Positions 18,332 to 27,598 are shown, counted from the first letter of the stretch. The stretch: DNA of 64,000 nucleotides from Polaribacter porphyrae (GCF_002954685.1 NZ_MSCN01000001.1:2250429-2314428); one strand, 5' to 3'. Notes: a model not told the origin generated them from the sequence alone. Translations and numbers: made by a program.

Positions 18332-19821
18332 TGGTTTTAGCCTACATCATCATTGTTATCTATAGTTTTTGCTTGCTACTTATTTTTATATATGCATTGG
18401 CACAATTGAATCTTTTATTCAACTACTTACGCTATAGAAATAAAGAAGATAATTCAGAAAAATTCAATTTTTCTAACCCCGATGAAATCCCATTTATAAC
18501 CATACAATTACCCGTTTATAATGAATTGTATGTAATGAAGCGTTTGCTAAAAAACATTGCTAAACTCGACTACCCAAAAGATAAATTAGAAATTCAAGTA
18601 TTAGATGATTCTACTGATGAATCTGTAGAAATGACTGCCAAGCACATCAAAAAATTACAGGAAAGAGAAATTGATATTCAACACATCAGAAGAAAAAACA
18701 GACAAGGCTTTAAAGCTGGTGCATTAAAAGAAGGTTTAAAAACAGCAAAAGGAGAATTTATAGCCATTTTTGATGCCGATTTTCTACCTAAAAAAGATTG
18801 GCTATATCAAACCGTTCCTTATTTTAAAAATTCAGAAATTGGTGTTGTACAAACGAGATGGAGTCATATCAATAGAAATTACTCTACATTAACTAGAATT
18901 CAAGCATTTATGTTAGATGCACATTTTACGCTTGAACAAGTGGGTAGAAATAGCAAAGGCCATTTCATCAATTTTAATGGTACAGCTGGAATTTGGCGAA
19001 AAGAATGCATTTATGATGCTGGCAATTGGCAAGGAGATACACTTACAGAAGATATCGATTTAAGCTATAGAGCTCAACTAAAGAATTGGAAATTTAAGTA
19101 TTTAGAAAAAGTAGAAACTCCAGCTGAATTACCAGTAATTATTAGTGCAGCAAGAAGTCAACAATTTAGATGGAATAAAGGAGGTGCAGAGAATTTTCAA
19201 AAAATGATAAATAAAATTATCAGCAATAAAAACATCTCTTTTAAAACTAAAATTCATGGTTTATTGCATCTGCTCAATAGTTCTATGTTTACCTGTATTT
19301 TTTTAGTAGCTGTTTTAAGTATACCTATGTTGTATATTAAAAATGAATATGCACACTTAAAAAATTATTTTTATGTAATGAGCTTTTTTGTGATAAGCTC
19401 TATTATATTTTTTATCTGTTATTGGCATATGTATAAGAATATTTATGGAAGTGGTTTTGTAAAATTCTTTAAATATATTGGTGCTTTTTTTACTTTTTTT
19501 TCTGTGGCTATGGGCTTTTCTTTACACAATACTATTGCAGTTTTAGAGGGGCATTTTGGTAAAAAAAGTGAATTTGTAAGAACTCCTAAATTCAATATAA
19601 AAACCATAAAAGATGGTTGGAAAAACAACAAATACATTAAAAAGAAACCTTCAGTTCATGTAATTTTAGAGGGTTTACTGGCTATTTATTTTGCGTTTGG
19701 TATGTACAGTGCCTCAATAGTTGGTAATCAAGGAGGAGATTACGGTTTATTCCCTTTTCATTTTATGCTTTTTATAGGTTTTGGTTATGTTTTTTTTAAA
19801 TCTGTATTCTCAAAAGCATAA
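18331..19821 (+). CDS. membrane GT2 glycosyltransferase (cellulose synthase-like)
   Basis: 496 aa. One N-terminal helix is followed by a GT2 catalytic domain with ITIQLPVYNE, VLDDSTDES, AIFDADFLP (DxD), LTEDIDLSYR (TED base) and QQFRWNKGG (Q(Q/R)xRW). At least four C-terminal helices follow. The motif set is that of processive or polyprenyl-linked transferases of the CESA/CsbB group. It would polymerise or transfer sugars at the inner membrane. It overlaps its neighbours by 1 bp on both sides, so the three transferase genes are translationally coupled. Confidence 0.88.
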   Translation: MVLAYIIIVIYSFCLLLIFIYALAQLNLLFNYLRYRNKEDNSEKFNFSNPDEIPFITIQLPVYNELYVMKRLLKNIAKLDYPKDKLEIQVLDDSTDESVEMTAKHIKKLQEREIDIQHIRRKNRQGFKAGALKEGLKTAKGEFIAIFDADFLPKKDWLYQTVPYFKNSEIGVVQTRWSHINRNYSTLTRIQAFMLDAHFTLEQVGRNSKGHFINFNGTAGIWRKECIYDAGNWQGDTLTEDIDLSYRAQLKNWKFKYLEKVETPAELPVIISAARSQQFRWNKGGAENFQKMINKIISNKNISFKTKIHGLLHLLNSSMFTCIFLVAVLSIPMLYIKNEYAHLKNYFYVMSFFVISSIIFFICYWHMYKNIYGSGFVKFFKYIGAFFTFFSVAMGFSLHNTIAVLEGHFGKKSEFVRTPKFNIKTIKDGWKNNKYIKKKPSVHVILEGLLAIYFAFGMYSASIVGNQGGDYGLFPFHFMLFIGFGYVFFKSVFSKA

Positions 19822-21188
19822 TGGCTTTTTTGTATAAATATAAAGAGGCTACTCTAGTATTAATCAGCATTATTCTTTATTTTTTATTTGCCTATCATTT
19901 AGAAAGAACCAATTTTACCAAGCTCATATTTTTATGGTTTTTACTGTTTGGTTGTTTTTATTTTTTGATAAAAAGCAATGCAATTTCATTTAGAAATTTA
20001 GTAGGAATTTCTATTTTATTTCGATTAATATTCCTCTTTGCTATTCCAAATTTATCACAAGACTTTTATAGGTTTATATGGGATGGACGCATGATTTTTA
20101 AAGGCTTAAACCCTTATTTATCATTACCACAAACTTTTATTCAACAAAATAATTTTCCTATTGCAGATGCACAAGAATTGTATGCAGGAATGGGAGAACT
20201 CAATGGAAGTCATTATACCAATTATCCACCATTAAATCAGCTATCATTTTTAATTGCTGCACTTTTTTCTAGTAAAAGTATTTTTGGAAGCATCATTGTT
20301 TTACGATTACAAATCATTTTAGCAGATATTGGAATTCTATATTTTGGTAAAAAATTATTATCAAGTTTAAAGTTACCTATCAAAAATATTTTCTGGTACA
20401 TTTTAAATCCTTTTATTATTATAGAAATGACAGGTAATTTACATTTTGAAACTGTAATGCTGTTTTTCTTAATTTTGGGATTGTACAAATTACACCAACA
20501 AAAATGGATTTTGGCCGCTATTTTAATTGCTTGTTCAATTTCAGTAAAATTGATTCCTTTATTGTTTTTACCATTGTTTTTTCAGTGGTTTGTAAAACCT
20601 AAAAAGCTCTCAAAAACTACTGTTTTTACAAGAATGATACAACTAGTAGTATTTTATACTATTGTTTTAAGTATAATCATTATATTATTTCTTCCTTTTT
20701 ATTCATCAACCTTAATAGATAATTACTCGAACTCTGTAGGTTTATGGTTTAGAAGTTTTGAGTTTAATGCAAGTTTCTACTACATTTTTAGAGAAATAGG
20801 TTATCTATTTAGGGGCTATAATGAAATTGCTATTATTGGAAAAATTACACCTTTATTAACAATTCTATTCCTAATCATCTTAACATTTTTTAGAAGGAAT
20901 ATTTTAATAATTCAACTTATTACTGCAATGCTTTTTGGTTTGTGTTTCTACTATTTTACAGCTACAACTATCCATCCTTGGTACGTAGCTACTCCTTTGA
21001 TTTTATGTGTTTTTACAAAATATAAATTTCCAGTAGTTTGGAGTTTAGTAATTATTTTAAGTTATCAAGCCTATGCAAATACGCCTTGGCAAGAAAACTT
21101 ATGGTTTGTAGCAATAGAATATTTTATAGTTTATTCAATTCTTTTTTATGAAGTTAGAAATATAAGCTTTAATAAAGTTAATATTTAA
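19821..21188 (+). CDS. multi-spanning GT-C glycosyltransferase (GT87/mannosyltransferase-like)
   Basis: 455 aa with about 11-12 hydrophobic helices. The first extracytoplasmic loop has DFYRFIWDGRMIFKGLNPY and HYTNYPPLNQL, a pattern of GT-C enzymes that use polyprenyl-phosphate sugars (GT87 or DUF2029-like). It would act on the periplasmic side of the inner membrane and use the product of the upstream DPM-synthase-like enzyme. The ATG overlaps the preceding stop. The acceptor is unknown; a glycolipid or exported glycan is likely. Confidence 0.75.
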   Translation: MAFLYKYKEATLVLISIILYFLFAYHLERTNFTKLIFLWFLLFGCFYFLIKSNAISFRNLVGISILFRLIFLFAIPNLSQDFYRFIWDGRMIFKGLNPYLSLPQTFIQQNNFPIADAQELYAGMGELNGSHYTNYPPLNQLSFLIAALFSSKSIFGSIIVLRLQIILADIGILYFGKKLLSSLKLPIKNIFWYILNPFIIIEMTGNLHFETVMLFFLILGLYKLHQQKWILAAILIACSISVKLIPLLFLPLFFQWFVKPKKLSKTTVFTRMIQLVVFYTIVLSIIIILFLPFYSSTLIDNYSNSVGLWFRSFEFNASFYYIFREIGYLFRGYNEIAIIGKITPLLTILFLIILTFFRRNILIIQLITAMLFGLCFYYFTATTIHPWYVATPLILCVFTKYKFPVVWSLVIILSYQAYANTPWQENLWFVAIEYFIVYSILFYEVRNISFNKVNI

Positions 21189-21245
21189 TAATTAATTAAA
21201 AAGCTTGTCTTGATTATTTCATATATTAGTGGTTAATTTTTTTGA

Positions 21246-22259
21246 ATGAAAAAACTAACTATAAAAGATATTGCTAAAGAATTTAATGTTTCTATTTCAA
21301 CAGTTTCTAAAGCTTTGAATGATAGTTATGAAATTAGTGAAAGTACGAAAGAAAAAATTCAGAAATATGCTAAAGAAAAGAACTATAAACCAAACTTTAA
21401 CGCACTAAGTCTTAAAAACAGAAGCACAAAAACCATTGGTGTAATTTTACCAACTATGCTAAACTACTTCTTTGCTCAAGTTTTTAAAGGCATTGAAAAA
21501 ACAGCATTAAAAGAAGGCTATAAAGTAATTACTTGCATATCTAACCAATCTTATGATAAGGAGCAAGAAATAATAGAAATGCTTTCTAATGGAAGTATTG
21601 ATGGTTTTTTACTTTCTACAGCTAAAGAAACCGAGTTAAATAATAAGTACGATCATTTCAAAGATTCTATCGATAATGGAACTCCAATTGTTATGTTTGA
21701 TAGAGTTGCTCAATCGATTATTTGTGATAAAGTAATTACTGATGATTTTGAAGGTGCAGCCAATACTGTTGAGTTTTTGTACAAAAAAGGTCATAAAAAA
21801 ATAGCTTTTATTTCTACTATTAGCGATCTACAAATTGGCAAACAACGCCTACAAGGTTATAAACAAGGTTTAGAAAAAGTTGGGCTTTCTTTTGATGAAA
21901 ATCTGGTGCTTAATATCATTGAAAAAGATTATAAAAAATACAAAAACAAAGTAAGACCATTTATAAAATCTAATGATATAGATGCTGTAATTACCACAGG
22001 TGAATCTGTTGCTGTTTCTACAATGAAAGCTCTTAAAAAGAGTGGCAAAAAGATTCCAAAAGACGTAGCTGTAATTGCCTTTTCAAATGGTATTTTAGCT
22101 CGTCATTCTAGCCCAAAAATGACAACTATTAGTCAACATGGAGAAATAATGGGAGAAACCGCAGCTCAAATTTTAATCAATAAATTAGAAAAAAAACATA
22201 CCGAAATCACTACTAAAATCATTAAAACTGATTTGGTAATAAGAGATTCAACAAGATAA
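21246..22259 (+). CDS. LacI-family transcriptional regulator
   Basis: 337 aa, normal for the family. The N-terminal HTH is TIKDIAKEFNVSISTVSKALND (about residues 4-25) with hinge KEKNYKPNFNA. The C-terminal part is a periplasmic-binding-protein-like sensor (IGVILPTMLNYFFAQVFKGIE, DAVITTGESVAVSTMKALKK, VAVIAFSNG). It binds sugar-type ligands and regulates nearby or distant carbohydrate genes. The HAD phosphatase gene begins 1 bp after its stop, so both are co-transcribed; a sugar-phosphate effector is plausible. Confidence 0.93.
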   Translation: MKKLTIKDIAKEFNVSISTVSKALNDSYEISESTKEKIQKYAKEKNYKPNFNALSLKNRSTKTIGVILPTMLNYFFAQVFKGIEKTALKEGYKVITCISNQSYDKEQEIIEMLSNGSIDGFLLSTAKETELNNKYDHFKDSIDNGTPIVMFDRVAQSIICDKVITDDFEGAANTVEFLYKKGHKKIAFISTISDLQIGKQRLQGYKQGLEKVGLSFDENLVLNIIEKDYKKYKNKVRPFIKSNDIDAVITTGESVAVSTMKALKKSGKKIPKDVAVIAFSNGILARHSSPKMTTISQHGEIMGETAAQILINKLEKKHTEITTKIIKTDLVIRDSTR

Positions 22260-23072
22260 ATGATTGATTTTTCTAAAGTGAAACTTGTAGTTTCTGATAT
22301 GGATGGAACTTTATTAAATTCTAACCACGAAGTAAGCAATAGATTTTATAAACTCTTTAAACAACTACAAAAACAAAACATCACATTTTGTGCAGCAAGT
22401 GGCAGACAACATAATAGTATTGTTGAAAGATTACATAAAATAAAAGATGATATTTATGTAATTGCAGAAAATGGTGGTGTTGCTAAAAAAGGAGAAAAAG
22501 TGCTACTTTCGCATTTCTTAACTGCAGAAAAAATATTAAAAATAATTCCGATTGTAAGAAATATTGCTAGTGCTAATATGGTACTTTGTTGCGATAATTC
22601 AGCATTTGTAGAAAGTAAAGACGAAAGGTTTTTAGGTCTATTTCAAGAATATTATGCGAGTTTTCAACAAGTTAATGATTTAGAAGAAATTGCTAAAACT
22701 GTACCCGTTTTTAAAATTGCAATCTATCATTTTGAGTCTTCTGAACAATTTCTTTACCCTAAAATTCAGCATTTAAAAAATGAGGTTTTATTAAAAATTT
22801 CTGGACAAAACTGGTTAGATATTTCTGATGAAAAAGCTAACAAAGGCATTGCTTTAAGACATTTACAACAACTTTTAAACATCAGCAAAGCAGAAACGAT
22901 GGTTTTTGGAGATTATCATAATGATATAGAAATGATGCAAGAAGCTGACTTTAGTTTTGCGATGGAAAATGCACATAAAGACATCAAAAAGCTGGCAACA
23001 TTCTCAACAGATACTAATGATAATTTTGGAGTAGAAAAGGTTTTAGAGAAATTGATTGCTTCAAAAGGCTAA
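22260..23072 (+). CDS. Cof-type HAD-IIB family phosphatase
   Basis: 270 aa. Motif I is LVVSDMDGTLLNSN (nucleophile Asp and acid Asp), motif II is FCAASGRQ, a Lys in the cap-proximal region is motif III (ANKGIALRHL), and motif IV is VFGDYHNDIEMM. The C2 cap sits between. It dephosphorylates sugar phosphates or cofactors such as pyridoxal phosphate or FMN in the cytoplasm. It is the second gene of a LacI-HAD pair. Confidence 0.92.
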   Translation: MIDFSKVKLVVSDMDGTLLNSNHEVSNRFYKLFKQLQKQNITFCAASGRQHNSIVERLHKIKDDIYVIAENGGVAKKGEKVLLSHFLTAEKILKIIPIVRNIASANMVLCCDNSAFVESKDERFLGLFQEYYASFQQVNDLEEIAKTVPVFKIAIYHFESSEQFLYPKIQHLKNEVLLKISGQNWLDISDEKANKGIALRHLQQLLNISKAETMVFGDYHNDIEMMQEADFSFAMENAHKDIKKLATFSTDTNDNFGVEKVLEKLIASKG

Positions 23073-23112
23073 TTCAGTTATCACCTTGAGCAAAGTCAAA
23101 AGATTTTTATTT

Positions 23113-23535
23113 TTAAACCCCAAAAGCGGAAAGAACTAACTTTCGAGAACCTCCATAATTTCTATGTTCACATAAGTATATGCCTTGCCAAATACCTAAA
23201 TTCAATTTTCCATTGGTAATCGGAATTTCAACAGAACTACCCAATAAAGAAGCTTTTAAATGCGCAGGCATATCATCACTACCTTCATAAGTGTGAATAT
23301 AATAGGGTTCATTTTCTGCAACCATTTTGTTAAAATGACTTTCAAAATCGACTCTTACAGTTGGGTCTGCATTTTCATTAATGGTTAAACTTGCAGATGT
23401 ATGTTTGATGAATACTTTAAAAAACCCTTTTTTGATGGATTTTATTTCAGGGAATTCATTTAATACTGTATTTGTAATTAAATGAAATCCTCTTTGATAA
23501 GGTTGTAACTTTATTTCTTTTTGTTCGAAAATCAT
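23113..23535 (-). CDS. YjbQ family protein (secondary thiamine-phosphate synthase type)
   Basis: 140 aa, the full length of UPF0047/YjbQ. Landmarks are HTSASLTINENADPTVRVDFE, DDMPAHLKASLLGSSVEIPI, and LNLGIWQGIYLCEHRNYG, where the conserved His residues form the site. Members have weak thiamine-phosphate synthase activity in vitro and an unclear role. It starts 3 bp after the nitrilase gene on the minus strand and is co-transcribed with it. Confidence 0.92.
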   Translation of the reverse strand: MIFEQKEIKLQPYQRGFHLITNTVLNEFPEIKSIKKGFFKVFIKHTSASLTINENADPTVRVDFESHFNKMVAENEPYYIHTYEGSDDMPAHLKASLLGSSVEIPITNGKLNLGIWQGIYLCEHRNYGGSRKLVLSAFGV

Positions 23536-23538
23536 AAA

Positions 23539-24489
23539 TTAATCATCAAAAGAAACAGTACTTTGTCTTTCTCTATTTACATGTAATTTAGTTACATCTG
23601 GTCTGGAATAATGGCCTACAACATCAAAATTCTGGCGTTCTTCTAGAACTCTATTAAAATCAATTGTTTCTATAATCAAACCTTCTTTGTGTAAAACAGG
23701 TGCTACAATCCATTCTCCATCAGGACCAGCAATACAAGAACCTCCATTTGCCAAAATGTCTGGTGCATCTTTTACAATTTTATAATAATGAGGAATATCT
23801 TCTGGAAAATCTGATTTCTGCATCAAACTTGAAACCGAAATTACAAAAGAACGTGATTCTCTAGCAATAAAACGTGTTATATCTTTTGTATTATGATCAG
23901 AACCTGGCCAAACAGCAATATGTAAATTTTCTCCTAAACCATACAAAGCAGTTCTTGGCAAAGGCATCCAATTTTCCCAACAATTTAGTCCGCCAATTGT
24001 AAATTCTTTCAATGGATGTACTTGCAAACCATTTCCATCTCCAGGAGCCCAAGTTAAACGTTCGTCATAAGTAGGTTGTAGTTTTCTGTGGACAGATTTT
24101 ATTTCTCCATTTTGGTTTATGTAGACCAAACTTGCATAAATACTATGTCCTCCTCTATTTTTTGCACGTTCCATAATTCCTAAATAAATAGCAATGTTGT
24201 GTTCTTTTGCCAATTTACATATGGAATCTAATTCACCTTTTTCTATGGTTACAGAATTACGCACATAATGCGCATGAATCTCTTTATTGGTTTTTGTATT
24301 CCATTCTGCACCACCAGTTAATGCCAACCAAAAAGGATAACCAGGTAATAATGCTTCTCCAAAAACAATGAGTTCACAATTTCCTTTTGCTGCATCTACA
24401 ATTGATTTTTCAATCTTTTCAATGGTTTTTTCTTTATTTAACCAAACTGGAGAAATTTGCGCTAGTGCTACTTTTAGTAGGTTTTTCAT
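23539..24489 (-). CDS. carbon-nitrogen hydrolase (nitrilase-like)
   Basis: 316 aa, typical for aliphatic or cyanide-type nitrilases. The catalytic triad is visible: Glu45 (VFGEALLPGYP), Lys136 (HRKLQPTYDERL) and Cys170 (GGLNCWENWMPL). It hydrolyses nitriles or amides to acids and ammonia in the cytoplasm. The ATG overlaps the stop of the RelE-like toxin gene upstream (ATGA), so it is now read behind the toxin-antitoxin pair. A decayed second copy of its first about 20 codons lies at 25045-25107, beyond the toxin-antitoxin genes. Confidence 0.9.
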   Translation of the reverse strand: MKNLLKVALAQISPVWLNKEKTIEKIEKSIVDAAKGNCELIVFGEALLPGYPFWLALTGGAEWNTKTNKEIHAHYVRNSVTIEKGELDSICKLAKEHNIAIYLGIMERAKNRGGHSIYASLVYINQNGEIKSVHRKLQPTYDERLTWAPGDGNGLQVHPLKEFTIGGLNCWENWMPLPRTALYGLGENLHIAVWPGSDHNTKDITRFIARESRSFVISVSSLMQKSDFPEDIPHYYKIVKDAPDILANGGSCIAGPDGEWIVAPVLHKEGLIIETIDFNRVLEERQNFDVVGHYSRPDVTKLHVNRERQSTVSFDD

Positions 24490-24788
24490 AAATCAAACTT
24501 TCGTTTTATTTCATCTTGTCTGTTGTCCCAAAAACATAAAATTTCTATTCTATTATTATTGATTTCATAAAAAATCAAATAGACTTTCATTGGAACAACT
24601 CTTGTTATTTTATTTGACGTAAGTCTGCCAATAAAATTACTTTTTGATAAAGTTTTTAATACATCTTCAATTTCACCTAACAATTTTAAACTGTAAGTTG
24701 AAGAACCATTTCTTTCTGTATAGAATTTAAGAATTTTATGAAGCTCTTTCTTGGCATCTTCAGACCAAATTATTTCTCCTTGAGCCAT
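24486..24788 (-). CDS. RelE/ParE-family toxin
   Basis: 100 aa. The pattern EIIWSEDAKKELHKILKFYTERNGSSTYSLKLLGEIEDVLKTL-like at the N-terminus and GRLTSNKITRVVPMKVYLIFYEINNNRIEILCFWDNRQDE at the C-terminus is that of the ParE/RelE toxin superfamily (plasmid stabilisation type). It either cuts ribosome-bound mRNA or poisons gyrase; the sequence does not tell which. It overlaps the antitoxin by 19 bp and the nitrilase start by 4 bp. Confidence 0.82.
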   Translation of the reverse strand: MAQGEIIWSEDAKKELHKILKFYTERNGSSTYSLKLLGEIEDVLKTLSKSNFIGRLTSNKITRVVPMKVYLIFYEINNNRIEILCFWDNRQDEIKRKFDL

Positions 24789-25006
24789 TCTTTCATTTCA
24801 GAAATTACTGATTCATTTGTTGAGAATTGACCATTTTCTATTTGATTTCTACCAATAGAAATTGAACTTTCTTGTTCTGAAGATAACTGATATAAACCTT
24901 TTTCTGAAGAATCAAAAATAGTTTGTAATGCTTTTAAAAAACTCAAATCTTTTGAATCTCTAATTCTAGAAATTAAGTTATTTTTTATTTGAGTTGTTGC
25001 ATCCAT
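24770..25006 (-). CDS. antitoxin of the RelE/ParE pair
   Basis: 78 aa counted from the ATG at 25006; a TTG at 25012 would add two residues. Acidic, with a Ser/Gln-rich middle and a C-terminal segment FSTNESVISEMKEWLKEK, a usual toxin-wrapping helix. Its position directly before and overlapping the toxin is the main evidence. It probably represses its own promoter at 25029-25060 with the toxin as co-repressor. Confidence 0.75.
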   Translation of the reverse strand: MDATTQIKNNLISRIRDSKDLSFLKALQTIFDSSEKGLYQLSSEQESSISIGRNQIENGQFSTNESVISEMKEWLKEK

Positions 25007-25028
25007 ATTCAATTAATTTTTGTCTAAT

Positions 25029-25060
25029 CAAAAATACTGATTTTTTACTTATTTAAGCAA
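25029..25060 (-). promoter_or_regulatory. promoter of the toxin-antitoxin pair
   Basis: On the minus strand TTG (25060-25058) is followed after 21 bp by TATTTTTG (25036-25029), an exact TAnnTTTG. The predicted start is about 15-20 bp before the antitoxin ATG. The -33 TTG falls inside the decayed copy of the nitrilase 5' end, so part of this promoter comes from the old coding sequence. Confidence 0.62.
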
Positions 25061-25107
25061 ACAAGAGAAATTTCTACTAGTGCTACTTTTAATAGATTCT
25101 TTTTCAG
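25045..25107 (-). pseudogene. decayed duplicate of the nitrilase 5' end
   Basis: Read on the minus strand this stretch gives LKKNLLKVALVEISLVCLNK and a stop. The live nitrilase begins MKNLLKVALAQISPVWLNK. The nucleotides agree over about 60 bp, with an identical run covering AAAAGTAGCACTAG. The start codon has become CTG and a stop follows. It marks the upstream border of the inserted toxin-antitoxin segment. Confidence 0.75.
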
Positions 25108-25237
25108 AATATATATTTAAAAATTACGCAGAATATCTCAAAGGTTTTTTCACAAAGATGCACAAAGTAATAACCTACAATAAAACACTCATATTCATTT
25201 ATTTATTAGTAAAAATCAGTGCAATAATTCTTTAAAA

Positions 25238-26029
25238 TTAAACCTCAATACTAATAACCAAACCTTCATTTGCTCTTACATTAAAAACAGTTTCATCCTC
25301 AAAAATTAAATACTGTCCTTTAATTCCTACTAATGTTCCAGTATATTTTGGTGTTTTTATCAAATTTAAACTTTTTGGTTTTTCTGGATATTTTGTAACA
25401 GGAAAATTGATATTCGTTTCTGAATTGTTTTCTATAAGATATTCCTTGGCTTCATCTGGAATGTATTGTTTTAATTTATCTCTCCATTCCACTAAATTAG
25501 CATCTTCAATATCATTCTTTAGCATTTTACGCCAATTCGTTTTGTCAGCAACATGCTCTTTTAAAGCGACTTCTGTAATTCCTGCCAAATATCTATTAGG
25601 TACTTCTATAATTTCTATAGCTTCGTGAGCTCCTTGATCTATCCATCTTGTTGGCACTTGCTGTTTTCTAGTAACTCCTACTTTTACATTACTAGAGTTT
25701 GCCAAATACACAATATGAGGTTGTAATTGTACACGTTTTTCGTAAGCCAAATCTCTATCTTCTTCATCCAAATGTGCCTTGCTCAATTCTGGTCTCATAA
25801 TCCAATCTGCAGCTTGTGGAATATCAAAAAAACAAGATTTACAAAAACCTTGTCTGTAAATTTTCTTTTCTAAATGGCAGTTTAAACACTCATAAGTCAC
25901 AAAAGAAAACGTAATTTTTTTATTGATTAACTGATTCATATTTAAAAAATCAGTTTTCATATCTAAATAGTACTGAATTTCATCAGAATTTTCAGTCATC
26001 ATTTTTTTTAAGACACCTTGATATTGCAT
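25238..26029 (-). CDS. DUF2797 family protein
   Basis: 263 aa, full length for DUF2797. A zinc-type knuckle YECLNCHLEKKIYRQGFCKSCFF (about residues 46-68) is followed by VYLANSSNVKVGVTRKQQVPTRWIDQGAHEAIEI, which resembles a GIY-YIG-like core, and AGITEVALKEHVADKTNWRKML. The function of the family is not known; nuclease-like folding has been suggested. It is divergent from the GH3-like gene. Confidence 0.9.
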   Translation of the reverse strand: MQYQGVLKKMMTENSDEIQYYLDMKTDFLNMNQLINKKITFSFVTYECLNCHLEKKIYRQGFCKSCFFDIPQAADWIMRPELSKAHLDEEDRDLAYEKRVQLQPHIVYLANSSNVKVGVTRKQQVPTRWIDQGAHEAIEIIEVPNRYLAGITEVALKEHVADKTNWRKMLKNDIEDANLVEWRDKLKQYIPDEAKEYLIENNSETNINFPVTKYPEKPKSLNLIKTPKYTGTLVGIKGQYLIFEDETVFNVRANEGLVISIEV

Positions 26030-26058
26030 AACAAATTTTAGTATTTTTAGCTTCTCAA

Positions 26059-26066
26059 CAAACTTA
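26059..26066 (-). promoter_or_regulatory. -7 box for the DUF2797 gene
   Basis: The minus strand reads TAAGTTTG, an exact TAnnTTTG, about 30 bp before the start at 26029. The -33 region has TTCG where TTTG is expected, so the promoter is likely but imperfect. Confidence 0.5.
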
Positions 26067-26088
26067 CATAAAAAATCGAACTTAATTT

Positions 26089-27597
26089 ATGGCTTTCCCT
26101 ATTGTAAATTCTATAATTTCTTGGTTTTTAAAAAAAAGAATTCATCAAATAGAGCTATTTTTAAAATATCCTAATGATGTACAAGATGAACTTTTATTAA
26201 GGTTAATAAATACTGCCAAAAAAACTGAGTTTGGTAAAAAGCATCACTTTTCATCCATTAAAAATTACAAAGATTTTGCAAATTTAGTGCCTATTCAAAA
26301 ATATGAAAGTATTGAACCCTTGATTGAACGTTGTAGAAAAGGGGAACAGAATTTATTTTGGCCTTCTTATATAAAATGGTTTGCAAAATCTAGTGGAACT
26401 ACCAATGCAAAGAGTAAATTTATTCCTGTAAGCGATGAAGCTTTAGAGTATTGCCACATGAAAGCTGGCAAGGATATGCTGTGCTTATACATTAACAATA
26501 ACGAAGAAACACAATTATTTACGGGTAAAGGTTTACGATTAGGAGGAAGTTCTGAAATATACAAAGACAACAGTTCTTATTTTGGAGATTTGTCTGCAAT
26601 CATAACAGAAAACCTACCTTTTTGGGCAGATTATAGCTCTGCTCCTAGCCAAGAAGTAGCATTGATGGCTGAATGGGAAACGAAAATGGAAGCGATTATT
26701 GATGAAACTATTCAAGAAGATATTACCAGTTTAGTTGGTGTTCCTAGTTGGATGTTGGTTCTGTTGAATCGAGTTTTAGAACGAACAGGAAAAAACAATA
26801 TTTTAGAAGTTTGGCCAAATTTAGAAGTCTATTTTCATGGAGGTGTCAACTTTAACCCTTACAGAGAACAGTACAAAAAATTGATTCCTAAAGACGATTT
26901 TCAATACTTTGAAACGTATAATGCTTCTGAAGGTTTTTTTGCAATTCAAGATAGAAATGGTTCTAAAGAGTTATTATTGATGTTAGATTATGGAATTTTC
27001 TATGAATTCATACCAATGTCAAATTATAAAGGAGAAGCTTCTGATACCATTTCATTATCGGAAGTAAAAACTGGAATTGATTATGCCTTAATTATCACTA
27101 CAAATAGTGGTTTATGGCGATATTTAATTGGAGATACAATACGTTTTACTTCATTAGACCCTTATAGAATTCAGATTACAGGACGTACAAAACATTATAT
27201 AAATGTATTTGGTGAAGAATTGAATATTGAGAATGTAGAAGATGCTTTAAAGTTAACTTGCGAAAAAACAGATGCGTTAATTAGTGAATATACTGTTGGT
27301 CCTATTTTTATGGAAGACAAAAAAAGTGGTGGTCATGAATGGATTATTGAATTTAGTAAACTACCAGAAAATATGGACTATTTTACTGAAATGTTAGACA
27401 ATTCTTTAAAGTCTATTAATTCTGATTATGAAGCCAAACGTTATAATTCTATGACATTAGCTATGCCTAAAATTCACGTAGCAAAAGAAGGTTTGTTTTA
27501 CGATTGGCTAAAGAAAAAAGGAAAGTTAGGAGGACAACATAAAGTGCCTAGACTATCAAATTCAAGGGACTTTATTGAGGAATTGTTAGATCTATAA
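26089..27597 (+). CDS. GH3 auxin-responsive-promoter family protein (acyl-adenylate type)
   Basis: 502 aa of the bacterial GH3 family. Landmarks are WFAKSSGTTNAKSKFIPVS (ATP-binding motif I), VYFHGGVNFNPYREQ, YFETYNASEGFFAIQD (motif II), and YLIGDTIRFTSLDPYRIQITGR (motif III), as in acyl-acid amido synthetases. In bacteria the acid and amine substrates are unknown; the plant enzymes join hormones to amino acids. It is cytoplasmic, single gene, convergent with the OmpA-like gene. Confidence 0.9.
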   Translation: MAFPIVNSIISWFLKKRIHQIELFLKYPNDVQDELLLRLINTAKKTEFGKKHHFSSIKNYKDFANLVPIQKYESIEPLIERCRKGEQNLFWPSYIKWFAKSSGTTNAKSKFIPVSDEALEYCHMKAGKDMLCLYINNNEETQLFTGKGLRLGGSSEIYKDNSSYFGDLSAIITENLPFWADYSSAPSQEVALMAEWETKMEAIIDETIQEDITSLVGVPSWMLVLLNRVLERTGKNNILEVWPNLEVYFHGGVNFNPYREQYKKLIPKDDFQYFETYNASEGFFAIQDRNGSKELLLMLDYGIFYEFIPMSNYKGEASDTISLSEVKTGIDYALIITTNSGLWRYLIGDTIRFTSLDPYRIQITGRTKHYINVFGEELNIENVEDALKLTCEKTDALISEYTVGPIFMEDKKSGGHEWIIEFSKLPENMDYFTEMLDNSLKSINSDYEAKRYNSMTLAMPKIHVAKEGLFYDWLKKKGKLGGQHKVPRLSNSRDFIEELLDL

Positions 27598-27598
27598 A

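Noticed and set aside
23073..23112. A dispersed repeat of the TTGAGCAAAGTC type after the HAD gene
   Set aside because: Only one half of a possible palindrome is present and there is no second copy in the window.
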